Part shown: positions 1 to 10,464 of the stretch, in pieces
Position numbering within the stretch: the first letter of the stretch is position 1
How the letters are laid out: each line of letters opens with the position of its first letter
Origin: Gnetum montanum
Taxonomy: Eukaryota; Streptophyta; Gnetopsida; Gnetales; Gnetaceae
DNA length: 64,000 nucleotides
Direction: 5' to 3'
Assembly (NCBI GenBank): GCA_015680685.1
Contig: MNCI01002796.1
Location: 151,830 to 215,829, forward strand
Program-made: the position numbers and the translations under genes
The notes under the pieces: generated by a model
Databases searched by the model: none
The model's input: only the letters and a program-made list of their open reading frames with translations
Told to the model about the DNA's origin: nothing

Positions 1-234
1 CAATTATCAGGTCCTCTACTATTCCTATGGGTTGTAAATTTGAATCATTAACCAATAATATTGTCATGTTTACTCTGATATCTTGTATATCAAGTGACCT
101 AGCCATTTCAAGAGGCATGATATTAATGCTGGCTCATAAATCCAATAGGGCATTTTTAATTACTTGGCAATTTATTTTGATTGGGATGGTATGGACTCTA
201 GGATCTTGGTATTTTGGAATCTCATGATTTTGTA
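1..234 (-). pseudogene. Athila-type retroviral aspartic protease fragment
   Basis: One minus-strand frame reads through IPIKINCQV, then ALLDL-stop-ASINIMPLEMA, then PIGIVEDLII at the window edge. Athila proteases carry DLGASINLMP at the catalytic site and P-x-G-x-x-EDLLV further on, so this is the same domain with the catalytic-loop Gly codon (GGA) changed to TGA. Processing of the Gag-Pol polyprotein would be its normal role. It cannot be functional here and it continues past the left edge. Confidence 0.75.
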
Positions 235-802
235 TAAGTTGAGAAAGATTTTCAACCAAATAAACCTATTTAAGAATTTTTTCCTTTCTTCTCCTAGTGC
301 ATAATTTCCTTAAGTATTTGGTGTAAAGAGGTATGTCTTTTACTACTTGTTCTAAAGGGATATGCAAATAAAATTTACTAAACATTTTTTCAAGATGGCT
401 TTACTTGTAAAACCCTCTTGTAATCATTTAGGGAAAGATGGTAAAACTAGTTTCCTAGAGAGTAATGGTTGTTCTTTTTCCCTAGTTGGTTGATCTTCCT
501 CATTTACTATTTATGGCTAAATTTCTTCTTGTATCCCTACCTTCTAAAATATCACCTTCTTTTGGGGTTTTCTTTCTTGTTACCCTTTCTTTGAGATGTA
601 GAATTTGGTGTAGGTTGGGATGGTAATTCATTTTTTGTTAAGTTTTGATCCTTCTAGTGTCACTCATGAATTATCTACTTTCTTCTATGAAAGAAGTAAG
701 GCTTTAGGTGAGTTTATCCAAGTGCTCATTAGTTGGATTCTTAGGATATTGTTATTAGTAAAATGGTCATTGAGGAAAGTTCATTGTTGGTTGGCTCTTA
801 AA

Positions 803-1804
803 TTATTGAAAAGCCTTTACTAACTCTTGAATTTCCTCTTGACAATAGAACAAGGCTAGGTAGGTTCTTTGGTCCCTACCACAAATGTTGCACATTTCTC
901 CTTGAATTCCGTGAGCTTGTTTTTTAATTAATTGTGTCAACTCATCCAATTTTTTATTTAATTTTTCTATTTGTTGAGTCATGCCTTGCATAATATTACA
1001 TTTTGGCCAATATTTATTTTGATCTACTAATAAATTTATGATTTTTCAACCATCTTTTAGGGTTGCATTTAAAATATTTCCTCCACATGCAAAGTCAACA
1101 TTTTTCCTACAATAAGGTAATAAGCCTTGTATAAAGATTTGAATTAATTAATGGCCTGGGAATCCATGGTTCAAATTTTTTAAACATAATCCTTTAAATC
1201 TATCAAAGGTAATCTCATAATTTTCATCCTCATGTTGCATAAAACTCATTAATTTCTTCCTTAATGAATACAACTTATCATTAGAAAAAAATCTTTGTAG
1301 AAAAGCATTCTTAAATTCATCCCATGAATTAATTTGTGTTCTAAGGGTTTGTAGCCAAAGATCACCTTTGTCCTTTAAGGTTGATTTGAAGGTAATCATC
1401 TTAGTTCTATCCCCATTCTAAGGTGCTAACATGGCTAATGTTATTTCAAATTCTCTTATGTGGGTAATCAAATCCTCATCATTTGTTCCTTTAAAGATAA
1501 GTAATAAATGAATAATTTTAACCTCTACATCTCTTCCTTGTGAAAAAACTAATGGTCCCTAAGGTATAATGGATGTTTTTTGATTCAATAACTCCCCAAG
1601 GGTTTGTCATAGGTAGCTTTGACCAATTGGAACATTGGAACTCAAACTACCAAAGGAGAGAGGAATTGAACCTAAGGAAAATGGAGGAGGTGTATGATGT
1701 GAAGATGATTCCATCACGTAAGTAGAGGTTACTATTGGGGTTACTATAGCATTTGATATAGAAATAGATACTGATGGTGGAGTTTGTAAATTTAAAGTAC
1801 TCAC
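803..1804 (-). pseudogene. gag (Retrotrans_gag-type capsid) of Athila-like element
   Basis: Broken minus-strand gag. The piece at 1148-1399 contains LKDKGDLWLQTLRTQINSWD and FLQRFFSNDKLYSLRKKL, the tryptophan and FF/RF pattern of plant Ty3/gypsy capsids. It continues after a stop into LLPYCRKNVDFACGGNILNA, matching the GL-x-P-x-x-R-x-x-ID-x-x-A-GG segment of Athila Gag. A short piece at 803-991 has CNICGRDQRTYLALFYC, probably a degraded zinc knuckle. The Ser/Pro-rich piece at 1607-1804 lies on the N-terminal side. Gag would build the virus-like particle. Several stops and frame changes make it a pseudogene. Confidence 0.75.
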
Positions 1805-2444
1805 TAATTAGGTAACACTTCCAATTGTGGTCACATAAGTGGATATTGTGGTAGTACTTAGATTTTGAGGCCCTACCCTCATAGTTGAATTCATGGTTGT
1901 AGTTGGAATATCAAATAAAGAATTAATAGATATGGAAAAATCATGTTGTGTTTTTTCTTTAGGATTTTGTATTGTTGAAGGGGAAGAAAAATTAGATCTT
2001 GATTATATTGGTTCCACTTGGTCTTATTTTTGAGTGGCTTTTGTACATTTATAAAGGCTAAGAATGCTCCTAGAAGGTTGAATTTGTGTTGGTTTCTTTG
2101 GTTGCTTTGTTGGTTTCATTTATGAAGAACATTTTTCATTGGCACATTCATAAGCTACCATTCCTAAGAATTTACAAATTGATTTAATAATTCCTAGTAT
2201 CAAAACTTTAATTGTAATTTTTTAAACACTTTCAACTAGTTGTATGATAAGAGAAGCTAATTCCTAGGATTTTTCCTTATTTTTGGATTTTTTAATGTAA
2301 GAAGAACACGTAAAAAAATCATTTCTCAAGTTACTTAAATAAAAGAAACATAAATAAAATAAAATAAAGAAACATAAAATAAAATGTATATGGAATATGA
2401 AATTAAAACATACAAAACTCTTGATGATGATTAACTTTGTTGGC

Positions 2445-2466
2445 CTTCTCAACAATGGTGCCCAAT
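2445..2466 (-). promoter_or_regulatory. primer-binding site, Athila type
   Basis: On the minus strand TTGGGCACCATTGTTGAGAA follows directly after an LTR end reading GCTTATCA. It is a degraded match to the Athila PBS, TTGGCGCCGTTGCCGGGGA. This fixes the element's orientation and its LTR boundary. Confidence 0.65.
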
Positions 2467-3358
2467 TGATAAGCTAGGCAAAATTTGCTGCTAGATACCT
2501 TTAATTTTTATCTTCATTTCTTTCATTGTAAAAATTGTCATCTCGTCTGTGAATGACCCACGAGTCATATTCCATGGAGGAATAATTTAAAGTTAAAAGA
2601 TCATCAAGACATAAAAATAATGATTAGATCTAGATTCAATTAAGAACACCACACTTACGACTATTACCCATACGTAAAATAAATAATATTCACCTTAACT
2701 TCTAACATTAAGTTCAAAGATGAATACAATCAATTAAGGAAAATTGAATTTAAATAAATTTATGGAAAATAAGGAAGATTATAAAGGAGATGTCACCTAA
2801 TTTGTGACCTTGCTTTGTTTTCTTTGTAGTGTAATAACTTTATAATGTTAAAAAATTGTTGGTTGTTAATTGCGACAAAGCATCAACACTCTTCCTTCAC
2901 AAGTTTGTGTCAAAACAAAAAATTCTAATCTAGTGTGGTTCTATCAATAGTATCCTCTCTTCGTTTCTTCATATCCTTTTCTATTCTTTGTCCTCTTTGT
3001 TACATTTGGCCAACAAATTTATAAGGACTAGTCTGGCATATGAGGAGCCACCACTTATGCGTAATGGCCATGGCAATAATGTCAACTGTAATGTCCACTA
3101 CCACCACCTATGTAGGTAACATTCACTGTAACATCCACCAATCACATGGCAAAGAAACACATAGCTCCCACCACCCATGCACAGGCAATGACTATAGGAA
3201 TGTGTAGCCTTAAAAATAGCTGGGAACCATGTCTCGTTACCCACATAATGTCCACTATAGAAGAACGACAATCTCCATCAAGGTAATGTGCTGGAAATAG
3301 CTACAGTTGCATAGTTAAAGAACATGGTTGATGGAGTGATGCACCCACATTGTAGCAC
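2467..3358 (-). repeat. 5' LTR of Athila-like element, inner part
   Basis: The LTR begins at 2467 (plus-strand TGATAAGC, so the LTR ends GCTTATCA in its own orientation). It runs right until a second element interrupts it at 3358/3359. A TATA-like CTTATAAATTTG lies on the minus strand near 3010-3021. No coding sequence is seen here. Confidence 0.6.
3354..3358. repeat. left target-site duplication AGCAC
   Basis: AGCAC directly precedes the LTR terminus TG at 3359 and is repeated at 9631-9635 directly after the other LTR terminus CA. A 5-bp duplication is the normal footprint of Ty3/gypsy integrase. Confidence 0.9.
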
Positions 3359-4246
3359 TGATGAGTGGCGAGGTGCCCCTACACTCAACCATATGAATAT
3401 GAGTGTGTACCTGTGATCTGGTGAAACTCTACGGATGGACTAGTTGTGGCACCTAGATAATTATATGTTGATTGTAGTTTGCTATCTTCTCACCTAGACT
3501 AGTATTTGCTTTGTCACGTATGGTTTAGTACAAAGTGAGGTGTATGATGTGATTTTTAATATTATGCTACTCCTAAAGACAATGAGAAATAACTTGATTA
3601 AACTAATAAGTAATTGGAAATAAAATCTAAGCTTACCTAAGTGTGATGAGCATCCATCCTTAATCATTCATGCACATCTTGGACTTTGTGTACTACTTCT
3701 GGGATTACCAAGCACACATTTATTTGAAGCACTACTTGACATGCTACTGGGTTACCACGTAGTTACACTTAAATGTTCATGATTAAGATGTACTCATTTT
3801 ACATTTAATAACAGAGATAGTAAATGATGATAAAAGAAATATTAACTAAGAAAATAATAATAAATAATAAGTAATTAAAAAAATTAAAAGCTAAGTGAAT
3901 GCTACAATGATGGAGTAATCTCAATCTTTATTGTTGATCATGTGCATGTCTAAGTATGTCACACTCGAAAAAAGGTTTCATACAATTACAAGCATCACAC
4001 TATGGGGATGCACTTGGGAAAGGAAAAGAATTGAAAACTAATTGAAAATTAACAAAAACACTCCACCTAAAGACTTGCCAGCCAAAGACTCCTCCCTATG
4101 CACTTGAGTGCTATATTTATAGGCTAACATAGGAATCACGATATCATGTATATGATATCGTATCCAGGCTGAGATATCGGGTACCTGATATCTTGTACTC
4201 GATATCACATATTTAATATCGGGGCCTAGCAAACCATGATTCATCA
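3359..4246 (-). repeat. 3' LTR of gag-only element
   Basis: It aligns along its length with 8781-9630 and both copies start with TGATGAGTGGCG on the plus strand. The U3 end (4138-4222) carries several GATATC palindromes and has one more repeat segment than the other LTR, giving 888 versus 850 bp. Scattered substitutions between the LTRs show the insertion is not recent. Confidence 0.9.
4112..4121 (-). promoter_or_regulatory. TATA box in 3' LTR
   Basis: Minus-strand CTATAAATATAG, conserved at the matching place in the other LTR. Transcription would start a short distance to the left and run through the element. Confidence 0.6.
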
Positions 4247-4258
4247 TACCCCCATGAT
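4247..4258 (-). promoter_or_regulatory. polypurine tract
   Basis: On the minus strand ATCATGGGGGTA directly precedes the 3' LTR start TGATGAATC. Its position and G-run fit the plus-strand primer for reverse transcription. Confidence 0.6.
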
Positions 4259-6594
4259 TGAATAAAAACTCATCCTCAAGTCAAACAAAGTGAGGAACAA
4301 GTTCATTCAATTACAAATGGTGGATAGTTATGGGATTATTGAATGACCATGGGTTGTTTCATGTCATAGTGTGGGATTAAACAAAATTTGGACATAGATA
4401 CAAAATACAAAACTTGTGAAACTCATGTGGTTCCCGGTGGTGGTGGCTTCTCCATGGGTGCCTTTCCTTTGTCTCATGCTCCAAACTTCTAAAATTGATA
4501 CCTTTGAAGAAGTGCCTAATTTTTCATGAGTTGTCCATGCTAATGTTCCAATGTTTGATGGAGTCGACACTTCCCATGGACATGGCAACTATGAGAACAC
4601 TTGATTTGCCTTGACATATTATGCCACAAATAGTCGTCATTCCTCTTCATAGGCTCTGGCCTTAACCTCTCCACCTTTTGCTTAGCTAGATTGTGTAGTG
4701 AAAAAAGTTTCCTGATGGATGTTGAATGATTGTACCTCCTACTTTGCATGTTCTTCTTGAGGTCCTTGGCCTCTGTCTCCTCTTGGGCATTTAGTTGCAC
4801 CTTAAGAAGGTCCTCCTTGTTATCCTCTTTTAGGGGCCATCTGTAATCACACATGGACCGATCATTAGGAAGGTTGTTTAAAGAATTTTTGTTATCTTAT
4901 GCCTTACTGATTACCTTTATTAAATGTTTGATTCGTTGCTTAGTGTGATTCCAGAGTTAGAGATTTTCAAGGAAGTTTCCCTAAAAGTGTAATGTCAAAC
5001 TTGATCTGTTTAGGTGACACATAAAAGGACATGTAATGGTTTTGAGGAACGTTTGATAAAATGATGATAAAGGAAAGAATAGATTTGGCAATGGAGTACT
5101 CGGAGGGTATAAAATGATGTGGTGATGTACAACAAGTACAAATTACAAAATTCACATAAGTGGGTCCTCCCCAAAGTAGGTTCCAACCTATAATGCCCTT
5201 ACATAACCACACCTTAAAATTTCCTTAGGTACTAGAAGGGTTAAATGCAAATCTACACCAGTGCAATAAAACACACACATGTTAAATACCACCGTGATGA
5301 GGTATGAGTTCTATGCCACACAAGACACAAGTTAGAAGTACTTGGATTGTGAGATGAGACGAATTATAGAAGGGATTGTAGAGATTGAGATGTGAGGTAA
5401 CTTACCCTGGGCACAATGAGTCCAAAGTGTTGTGTGTGATTAAAGTACCATTAGCCTTTCGCCCCAAGATCAAAACCAAGTCCATGCCTCTGATTAGTGA
5501 CATCATATTGTTTCATCCCAATGATAGATAACCATAAGAGCATCATGATAGCAAGGCGTATGATCACTTTGCGTTTTGCATAAGAGAGGAGTGATTCAAA
5601 TTTTTGCTGCAGCACGTTTTTCTTTGTGTTTCTTTTCCACTTCATTTCTTATTTTCCCATTGGTTTTCTTTTTCTCTCTTCTTTTTTTTCTCTTCTGGCC
5701 ACTTTTTGCACTTTTTCTTTTTCAAAAGTGATCTAGAGAAGCCACTAACCTTGAGGCATGGATGCATGTCTTTCCAGTGGGACCCCTTAGAATAGCATTG
5801 AGTTCCTTTATTGAGTGCCTTTATCACAAATCTTACTCCCCTTTTTCATTAGATCTACAAGGATCTTAGTACAAGGAAGTTGCATGATAGCACCTACAAA
5901 TGTCACCAAAGAGAATCCACAAGTCCCCTTGATGTTACACCCTTTCCATTCCCTCTTAGTTTGTCACTCTTTTCTCTGGGAATAATGAGTACAAAGTTAC
6001 TTTAAGTTTTAATGATAGCAAGAATATCATCGTACCCAAAGTAAAACCTCTTATTAATAGAATGGGTGGGTGGATGTCATGGGCTGACTATCCAAATAAT
6101 TAGTCCCTTGTGACTCAATAGCATAGAACAACACCTCAACTGATAGGTTACATGAGTGTTTTATTCATAGATGAGATTGCCTACAAAAACTAAAATGACA
6201 AATTGAAAAATAAGAAATTAGAAAACAAATAATTGGAAAACAAGAAATTGTAAAAATAAAGAAAAGAAAAAACATTTACTAATTCTCCTTGTTAGAATGG
6301 GGGGTATCCCCCATGACTGAACCTTTGATTATGGTGAGAATTAATAAATGGAAATTTTGGATCCATGCATGTTGGAAATATTAAGGTTTGGTCATATCCA
6401 AACCACTAGGTGTCTTTTGGTGTGGTAGCAAGAATGTACCCAAATTGGGGTTCACACACTTGATTAAAGTAGGCATAGTGGGGTAGATTATAAGATGTAG
6501 TCATGTGATAAGGAGCTGACCCACTATGGCACCCGTGACCATAAGATGGTATGCAAGGATCGATTTGTCTCCCCACATTGTTATATTCATTAGG
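4259..6594 (-). other. internal non-coding region of gag-only element
   Basis: About 2.3 kb between the end of the gag region and the polypurine tract. The longest minus-strand open frame (4540-4854, 104 codons, lysine and glutamate rich) shows no retroelement motif that I recognise. No RT (YxDD), RNase H or integrase (DDE) signature was found. A captured host fragment cannot be excluded. Confidence 0.5.
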
Positions 6595-7059
6595 CTACAT
6601 GGTTGTTGGAACATTAATTAATGGCCCGGATGAAGTAACATGAGGTTTTGAGTTCAAAGAGGGAGGTGCATCATAGAACTGGGCTTGTGTTGAGTTACAG
6701 GATGCAGTGGGTTCAGAACCATGTTGTCTCTTTCTATGGCCATGCCTAAAGAAAGGATGCTTCCGACATTGTGGAGGACTCCCACTATTATTGATAGTAG
6801 TAGCACAAGTAATGTTCGTGGGTTGGTGTTGTGGTGCAAAACCTTCTAGTACAACTAGTGGTGATGTAGAAGGAGGTGAAGGATGAGAATATTGAGAGCA
6901 AGGAGAAGTATAAAGAACATGAGGTGGTGATCCCGTAGGAGAGGACATAGGTTGATGATACGTAGGAGAATGATAATGATAAGGTAAAATAGAGGATGTT
7001 GATCTAGTTGGAGAAATAAGGTGTTGAACATAATAAGTGCTTGGTTTTGGATGGTACAA
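6595..7059 (-). pseudogene. Pro/Ser/His-rich Gag tail region
   Basis: A 154-codon open frame just downstream of the zinc knuckle at 7192-7230. It is rich in Pro, Ser, His, Thr and Tyr (for example SPTGSPPHVLYTSPCSQYSH), followed by a basic cluster FRHGHRKRQHG. No family is recognised. Its position suggests a C-terminal extension of Gag, separated from the knuckle by frame breaks. It may be real Gag sequence or chance open frame in low-complexity DNA. Confidence 0.35.
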
Positions 7060-7189
7060 AGGGTGTGGCCAGTTTGGCGATGGTCTCCCCCATGATAGGG
7101 GGTTTTGCCACTACAGTTTGACATGGTACTTCTATACAAAATCTATATGTAGCATTCCTCCCCAATGCTCATGTAAATGTGACAATAGT

Positions 7190-8105
7190 AGGCATTGGCC
7201 TTTGGGGTGATCGTATAAACAAACATCACATTGATACTTATGATTTGCAGTCGAGCTTCTATCCTTATTTTCTTCAACCCTTCTTTCCGATTGCTAAATG
7301 GTGTTCTATCTTGTTTCTAAATTTGGCATCCTCTATTTGTAATGGTTGTCAGAGTTATCTTGCATAGTTCTACCTCTAATAATGTTTACATATTCTCCAC
7401 ATTTTTCATGTACCCATTCCATCATCTTGTTGAGCTTTGCCTCAATCTCATCTAGTGAGTTTAGTAATAGCAAAGGTAGAAATGATTCCACCTCCTCTAG
7501 GTGAGTTGATTTTTTCTCTTTATGATTATGGACTTTTGTTACTTCAAGAGGTTGGTCCTATTGAGATATTCCAACATTCTCCCATTTGGCTATTTCTCCT
7601 TCTTCTTTTGCTACTCATTTAATAAGCTCTTAGAATTGATGGGTTCATAGTTCATATAGTTGACCTGGGGCATACATCCCTAGGGTCTCCCTTGTTTCAT
7701 TACGGAGCCCATCCATGATGTGGTACATCAGCCTTTCCTTGGAGAACCCATGGCCTAGGCATTTATTTAACATAGAGTAATATCTTTCTAAGGCCATTTC
7801 CAAGGGTTCATGTTATCCTTATTTTCACTCTTGGATTTGTGTCCTCAAGGCTAACACTCTTGCATAGGTTTGATATCTTTCATTGAAGAGGTTTACCATT
7901 GTCGGCCAACAATGAATTGATTTCAGCTTTAAAGACTTGTACCATACTTTTGCTTTGCCAACGAGTGTTATAGGAAAGAGCTTAAGTCTTTGTCACCCAT
8001 TATCAATATTGTTTCATGCGCAAGCATCATAGAAGGCTTGTAAATGATGTTGCGCATCTAAAGCATAGCCTCCTGAAAACCTGGGAAAGTTGTTTAAATT
8101 AATCT
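7190..8105 (-). pseudogene. gag: capsid domain and CCHC zinc knuckle
   Basis: Minus-strand reading starts PKINLNNFPRFSGGYALDAQ and runs through LKLFPITLVGKAKVWYKSL and MVNLFNERYQTYARVLALR. This is the Retrotrans_gag pattern (FxG, dA-x-x-H-x-x-F, LFP-x-TL-x-G-x-A-x-x-W). Further left, 7192-7230 encodes CDVCLYDHPKGQC, a C-X2-C-X3-H-X4-C knuckle like that of Athila Gag. At least three in-frame stops interrupt it. It lies about 650 bp after the PBS, where gag is expected. A 70-codon serine-rich frame at 8296-8508 lies upstream in another frame and may be its decayed N-terminus. Confidence 0.75.
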
Positions 8106-8758
8106 TGGGTAGATGGCTTTCCTTATGATGCCTATGGGATCTGTGAATAGCCTCTTGTATATGCATTAGGCTCTTAGTGGCCAATAGGGGTTCATTGTCA
8201 CTAAGTAGGTTATGAGTTTGTGAGTTGGGACGATGTTGTCTTTGTTCATGTTGGTGTTCCTAATTTTACCCGTGGGTTTGATTTTTATTTCTATGTCAAC
8301 CCCTTGAGAAATAGTCATCTGTGTCACAACCTGACATTGAAAGAGAAGAGAAAGAGAGGGAACTAAAAAACTCATCATGACTTTTGTAAGTCTTCCAGTC
8401 ATCCCCTAATGTACTCTTGCTATCCATTGAGAAGGTCCTAGGCCTTACGGGCCCCCTCATTTTAAAGGATGTCCCATCTTCACTAGAGGTGTCTGAGTTG
8501 GATGACAAAAGTCCTTGAGTATCATTGGGGTGTTTATGAACATATGAAACTCTTGCATAAGATTGAGTACTCTAAACTTCTTCGTTGGTTCTCCAATGAT
8601 TTGCCTCTCTATATGTTGTGTCATCATTGTCTTGTGAAAGAGACATTGTTCTGAATTGTGTGTGACTTAATTGAATTTAATTTCTTTGTCTGAAAGATAT
8701 ATTGTTAATAACCTGTTACAATGGACTTGTATGATATAACTAATCTAGATAACTAGCA

Positions 8759-8780
8759 TCAAGCCCAGCAACGACACCAA
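8759..8780 (-). promoter_or_regulatory. primer-binding site of gag-only element
   Basis: Minus-strand TTGGTGTCGTTGCTGGGCTT begins one base after the 5' LTR end. It resembles the Athila PBS TTGGCGCCGTTGCCGGGGA. Confidence 0.7.
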
Positions 8781-9630
8781 TGATGAGTGGCGATGTACCC
8801 CTACACTCGATCATACGAATATGAGCGTGTACACATGATTTAGTCAAACTTCATAGATGGACTAGTTGGGGCACCTAGACAGTTATACATTGATTACAGT
8901 TTGTTGTCTTCTCACCTAGACTAGTATTTGCTTTGTCACGTATGGTTTAGTCAAGAGTGAGGTGTATGATGTGATTTCTAATATTATGCTACTCCTAAAG
9001 ACAATGAGAAATAACTTGAGTAGACTAATAGACCATGGAAAATAAAATCTAAGCTAGTCTAAGTGCGATGAACATCTATCGTTAATCATTCGTGTGCATC
9101 TTGGACTTTGTGTACTACTTTTGGGATTACCAAGCACACATTTATTTGAAGCACTACTTGACACGCTACTAGGTTACTACGTAGTTATACTTAAATGTTC
9201 ATGATTAAGACGTAGTCATTTTGCATTTAATAACAGAGATAATACATGAAGATAAAAGAAATATTAACTAAGAAAATAACAATAAATAATGAATAATTAA
9301 AACAAATTAAAAGGTAAGTGAATGTTGCAATGATGGATTAATCTTGATCTTTATTACCGATCATGTGTATGTCCAAGTATGTCACACTCGAAGGAAGGTT
9401 CCATATGATTACAAGCATCACACTGCGGGCATGCACTTGGGAAAGGAAAAGAATTAAAAACTAACAAAAAGACTCCACCTAAAGAATTACTAGCTAAAGA
9501 TTCCTCCCTGTGCACCTAAGTGCTATATTTATAGGCCAACATAGGAATCACGATATCATGTATATGATATCATATCTAGGCTAAGATATTAGGTACTCGA
9601 TATCAGAGCCTAGGAAACCATGATTCATCA
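8781..9630 (-). repeat. 5' LTR of gag-only element
   Basis: Partner of the LTR at 3359-4246. It has the TATA box (minus strand, 9524-9533) and the GATATC cluster near 9543-9605, one unit shorter than in the partner. TG and CA termini flank the PBS on one side and the AGCAC duplication on the other. Confidence 0.9.
9524..9533 (-). promoter_or_regulatory. TATA box in 5' LTR
   Basis: CTATAAATATAG on the minus strand, conserved with the other LTR. It is the presumed promoter of the gag-only element. Confidence 0.6.
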
Positions 9631-9635
9631 AGCAC
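9631..9635. repeat. right target-site duplication AGCAC
   Basis: Identical to 3354-3358. Together they show the insertion interrupted sequence that was once continuous from 3358 to 9636. Confidence 0.9.
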
Positions 9636-9975
9636 CAATGTCCAAGTTGCAGCTTCATTACCATCATAAATCCTCAATGTGCATTCCTACTATTGTTGCA
9701 AAAATAAAGCTAGAAACCAAAAAACATAACACCAGTATAGATCAAGGAATTTGATTCTTTGATTGCCACCACATGGCTACCCAACGACAACCTGTGCCTT
9801 TGGTTTGAGTCTTTAGTACATAAAAACTAATAAACTAATAATAATAAACTAATACTCATCACTATAATAAACTAAAATAAATTAAAATAACTAAAATAAA
9901 CATTAATTAAACATTAATCAAATAATTAACAAGATGTAATTAAGATTTAGAAACTACCAATTTTGGGGTTTAACA
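9636..9975 (-). repeat. probable outer part of the Athila-like 5' LTR
   Basis: By the target duplication this is the continuation of 2467-3358. TTTAACA at 9975 would give an LTR start TGTTAAACCCC in its own orientation and a total LTR of about 1.2 kb, a normal Athila size. The partner LTR is outside the window, so the outer boundary is a guess. Confidence 0.35.
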
Positions 9976-10464
9976 CCCCGCCCTAGCTAGGGCAAGGTGA
10001 TGCCTAGGATCAAGTGATCTTACAACGAAAGCATGATAACTAAAAACTAATGATGTGTAAAATACATGATATTAAGGAAGGTTAAACTACACAGAAATTT
10101 CCTACCACACCAAAAACTAAACATACATTTCAATTTATTAAAATTCATATCTCTTACATAAATCAAACTATACATTGCTTTGCTAAAATACAAAAACACA
10201 TAAACATCATCATCGTATATATAAGAGTACAAAGAGTTTCATACAGTGATACATAGTCCATACTACTATACATGAAAATATATATTGACCAAGCATTAAA
10301 TATTTTTCCCTCTGCTCTCCCTCTATGTGCTTGTGTGGCCTCATGCATCTTTTACCTATAATTAAATAAAGTTAATACAAAACTTACTGGAAAGACTTTA
10401 CACTTCCCCTACTAAATTGTCTACAAGCACTACACTAGAGGAGAGGAGTGGGGTACAAGACAAC
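9976..10464. other. unassigned AT-rich sequence
   Basis: No gene, repeat unit or element boundary is recognised. It may be older repeat debris or original flanking DNA between the Athila-like element and Tat-like copy A. Confidence 0.4.

Larger units (their letters stand above)
1..3358 (-). mobile_element. Athila-like Ty3/gypsy element, 5' portion
   Basis: Minus-strand decayed element that runs off the left edge of the window. Reading right to left it shows an LTR, a primer-binding site, gag with capsid-type sequence, and the start of an aspartic protease. The protease and the PBS both resemble the Athila clade. Every frame carries stops, so it is an old, dead copy. Its LTR is interrupted at 3358 by another element and appears to resume at 9636. 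RT and integrase would lie left of base 1. Confidence 0.75.
3359..9630 (-). mobile_element. non-autonomous gag-only LTR retrotransposon
   Basis: A complete insertion in minus orientation: two LTRs of 888 and 850 bp starting TG and ending CA in both, a PBS at 8759-8780, a purine-rich tract at 4247-4258 and a perfect AGCAC target duplication. The internal region of about 4.5 kb encodes a Gag with capsid and CCHC knuckle, but I find no protease, RT, RNase H or integrase motif. That is the layout of TR-GAG or LARD-type elements, which move using proteins from a partner. The PBS resembles the Athila type, so an Athila element is the likely helper (inference). Confidence 0.85.

Noticed and set aside
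5451-5827. Lysine-rich and phenylalanine-rich small frames on both strands
   Set aside because: They come from a T/C-rich stretch read both ways, with no recognisable domain and no conservation to test.
10047-10348. Overlapping minus-strand open frames
   Set aside because: AT-rich sequence with tyrosine/phenylalanine-rich chance translation and no similarity to retroelement or host domains.
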